Source: Limnanthes douglasii subsp. nivea (Eukaryota; Streptophyta; Magnoliopsida; Brassicales; Limnanthaceae). Taken from it: a DNA stretch of 64,000 nt. The stretch lies in assembly GCA_036936605.1 (NCBI GenBank), contig JAUPFV010000003.1, forward strand, positions 76,802,273-76,866,272, given 5' to 3'. This document shows, piece after piece, positions 62,294 to 64,000 of this stretch. Every line of letters starts with the position of its first letter. Within the stretch, counting starts at the first letter, position 1. The notes below the pieces were generated by a model, which did no database searches, had not been told where the DNA came from, and saw nothing but the letters and a program-made list of their open reading frames with translations. The translations under genes were made by a program, and so were the position numbers.

Positions 62294-62960
62294 AATTATT
62301 TTGCAATAATAAAAAATTGGAACAAAAGAGGTTAAATTAATTGAGTTATAAATTAAATGGGTGGATAGATTATTTATTTAACTAGAGTTTAATAATTTGG
62401 TTTAAAAGTGAATGGCTCGGAGAAAAATATATGGTAACTAGTAGTTAAAAAATTAACTTGAATAAGCTAAGTTAGTGAAACTAAAAATATATAGTAAATC
62501 AGTAAAAGTAAAAAGTAAAAATGTTAATGTTAATGTAATAGGATAAAAAATCTAAAATATGTTATTTGAGTGAGAATTTTATTTTTAAAAAAAGTATATA
62601 TTTAGATGTCACGTTACATCACCTAGTTAATCTGTCATGCACCATCGAACATATATGCAACATTCTTAAACATAACTAACGAGTTTGGATGCGAAAGAAT
62701 CTCAGTGACATATGTTTGTAACAAGTGTTAAACACCGATGACCAATGACGGGTTTTAGCCAATCTTCTTTGTATCAAATTATTATTGAACGTCTTTGTGC
62801 ATAACAATATTTACATAAGCTATTTATTTATAAAATAATCACAATTCGAACCACGTTTATCTTTGATTGATTTTTTATATTCTTTTTATTTGTTGTTTAT
62901 TTTTGAAAATAATAAAATGTTCTTCAAAACACATCCATATCACTTTCTTTTTCTCTTTTT
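62294..62960. other. AT-rich spacer (unit 3)
   Basis: No gene is seen. Same sequence as in units 1 and 2, with minor changes. Confidence 0.6.
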
Positions 62961-63139
62961 CCGCTACGCAACGAGTGCGTACAGGGTAAATCCTCAGTCT
63001 GATACAATAGCCTGCAAACCAACGCCAGAAAGTAAACCACACAAAATGGCCGAAGAAAGCGTTTGTAGATGGACTCGAACTCATAACATTTTATCACGAG
63101 CATGTCTTATTCCACCAACTCCGCTACCGCTTGAACGCA
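62961..63139 (-). mobile_element. tRNA-derived SINE-like element (unit 3)
   Basis: Copy of the unit 1 SINE; A box 63126-63114 on the minus strand. Confidence 0.55.
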
Positions 63140-63397
63140 TATGTTTGTAAATTTGTACTAAAATAATAAATAATTCATACAATTTGACATTTTAACGAAG
63201 TTAAAGAGTATTAATACTAATCAATATCTTGGGTACAAATAGTTTGATTCATAAGTATCCAACAACCATACTTTCATTTCATTAATTTAGGAGGACGCTC
63301 TTACATTCTTATCAACAACAACATAATAAACTCTTTTAAAGTTCTATGGAGTTAAGAAAAAGTGAGAAGAAATTGTTGGGTTTAAAGTAAATTGTTA

Positions 63398-63763
63398 TCA
63401 ATGGGGACTACCGGCGGCCACCGTAAGAACCGCCTCCCGTGGTGGCGACGGGAGCACTGTAAAAGCCAAAATTGCACTAACTAGGGCCGCAATTGCGCCG
63501 AGAACGAAGCCAGGGAGATTTCCTCCTCCAAATAGGGAGTTAAATGGTCCTCCTCCGACGGAGACGACCATTTGAGGGATAACAATGGCGAGATTCAAAA
63601 CTCCAAGGGAAAGTCCTTGACCGGCACCAGAACTGCTCGAGAAAATAGATGCCAAAGCGAAAGGAACACTGTATGAAATAGCTAATGGAATACCCAAAAT
63701 CGCAAAAAAAGGCTAATGCAGCACCCTTGATGGAATCAGGTGGCGGCGGAATACTTGCACTGG
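63398..63763 (-). pseudogene. SUT/SUC: 3' fragment of a sucrose transporter gene (unit 3)
   Basis: Same fragment with SYSVPF, as in unit 2, but a seven-T run, as in unit 1. The gag fusion frame therefore passes through in the wrong register to 63540. Confidence 0.85.
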
Positions 63764-64000
63764 CCGACATCTCTTCCAGATCTCCGAATTGCTCAATAGC
63801 AGATGCAATCTGTAAGAATTTTGTGGGAACCGCTCTGAGAAGTTTCTTAACCACATATGTCTCTTCCACTTTCTCTCCCAACACTCGAATATTGGTAACC
63901 AGGCTGTTCAGCTTCAGATAGAATTCGTCTAATGGCTCATCGTCTTTCATGCTTAGAGCTTCGAATTCGCTCTTGAGGGTCTGGGCTCTAGCTGCTTTTA
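63764..64000 (-). pseudogene. truncated copia gag (unit 3, cut by window end)
   Basis: The portion of the truncated gag from about residue 97 to FGDLEEMS. It is identical to unit 1 over the visible stretch and carries the Pro-type variant (VPTKFLQ) that marks the transporter-fused gag. Confidence 0.85.

Larger units (their letters stand above)
59331..64000. repeat. tandem array unit 3, cut by the window end
   Basis: Third copy, seen up to the truncated gag. Private changes include AAACTAAAC near 60056, TTCAAAACAC near 62933, TTTTATCACG near 63090 and one extra T near 61450. It shares some variants with unit 1 (CTCCGAACTACC) and others with unit 2 (CTATCCTTG, AAAGGAACAC). Confidence 0.93.

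Noticed and set aside
40499..64000. Dismissing the array as an assembly duplication
   Set aside because: Unit-specific substitutions and indels in mixed pairings favour true copies, although long-read proof is still needed.

Overview
The window is plant nuclear DNA made almost entirely of nested LTR retrotransposons. No complete host gene is present. The only host-derived coding sequence is a 3' fragment of a sucrose transporter (SUT/SUC) gene, found in three tandem copies. The elements are plant Ty3/gypsy of the Tat type (two RNase H regions, gag with a degenerate zinc knuckle, TGGCG primer-binding sites) and one Ty1/copia family with the usual TGGTATCAGAGC primer-binding site. A flowering plant, probably a eudicot, is likely; the species cannot be read from the sequence.

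Layout. 1-856: 5' end of a Ty3/gypsy element F on the minus strand (gag start, primer site, LTR). 857-37829: an old plus-strand Tat element A, split by three insertions. B (4765-14572, minus, 5-bp target duplication CGCCA) sits downstream of A's integrase. C (17895-28249, plus, imperfect target duplication GAAAC/GAATC) sits upstream of A's antisense gene. D (29019-37715, minus, target duplication GGGGA) sits inside A's 3' LTR. By eye the LTR pairs differ by about 6% (B), 2.3% (D) and 1.4% (C), so B is oldest and C youngest. From 37830 a fifth Tat element, E (minus), has lost RT, RNase H and integrase. From 40499 to the window end, a unit of about 9.4 kb is tandemly repeated (40499-49915, 49916-59330, 59331-64000 cut by the window). 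Each complete unit holds the right half of E, an AT-rich spacer with a tRNA-like SINE, the sucrose-transporter 3' fragment fused to a truncated copia gag, a copia LTR, and an almost intact copia gag-pol.

How the parts work together. A to E each carry, besides gag-pol, a second gene on the opposite strand between pol and the 3' LTR. It starts near the 3' LTR and converges on pol. Its protein has a domain like the plant 'putative gypsy type transposon' family (LF-N/D-WGLR-x-PL core) and a lysine-rich, coiled-coil C-terminal half. In B, C and D it contains an intron at the same place and in the same phase, oriented for splicing of the antisense transcript. In B and E, and in mutated form in A, a G-box-like ACGT palindrome lies upstream.

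B, C and D also share an in-frame TAG followed by CAG exactly between protease and reverse transcriptase, which looks like a recoding signal rather than decay. A, B, C and D share a hairpin just downstream of pol whose stem sequence differs but stays paired. These three points, together with the tandem copia/sucrose-transporter array, are the most interesting content of the window.
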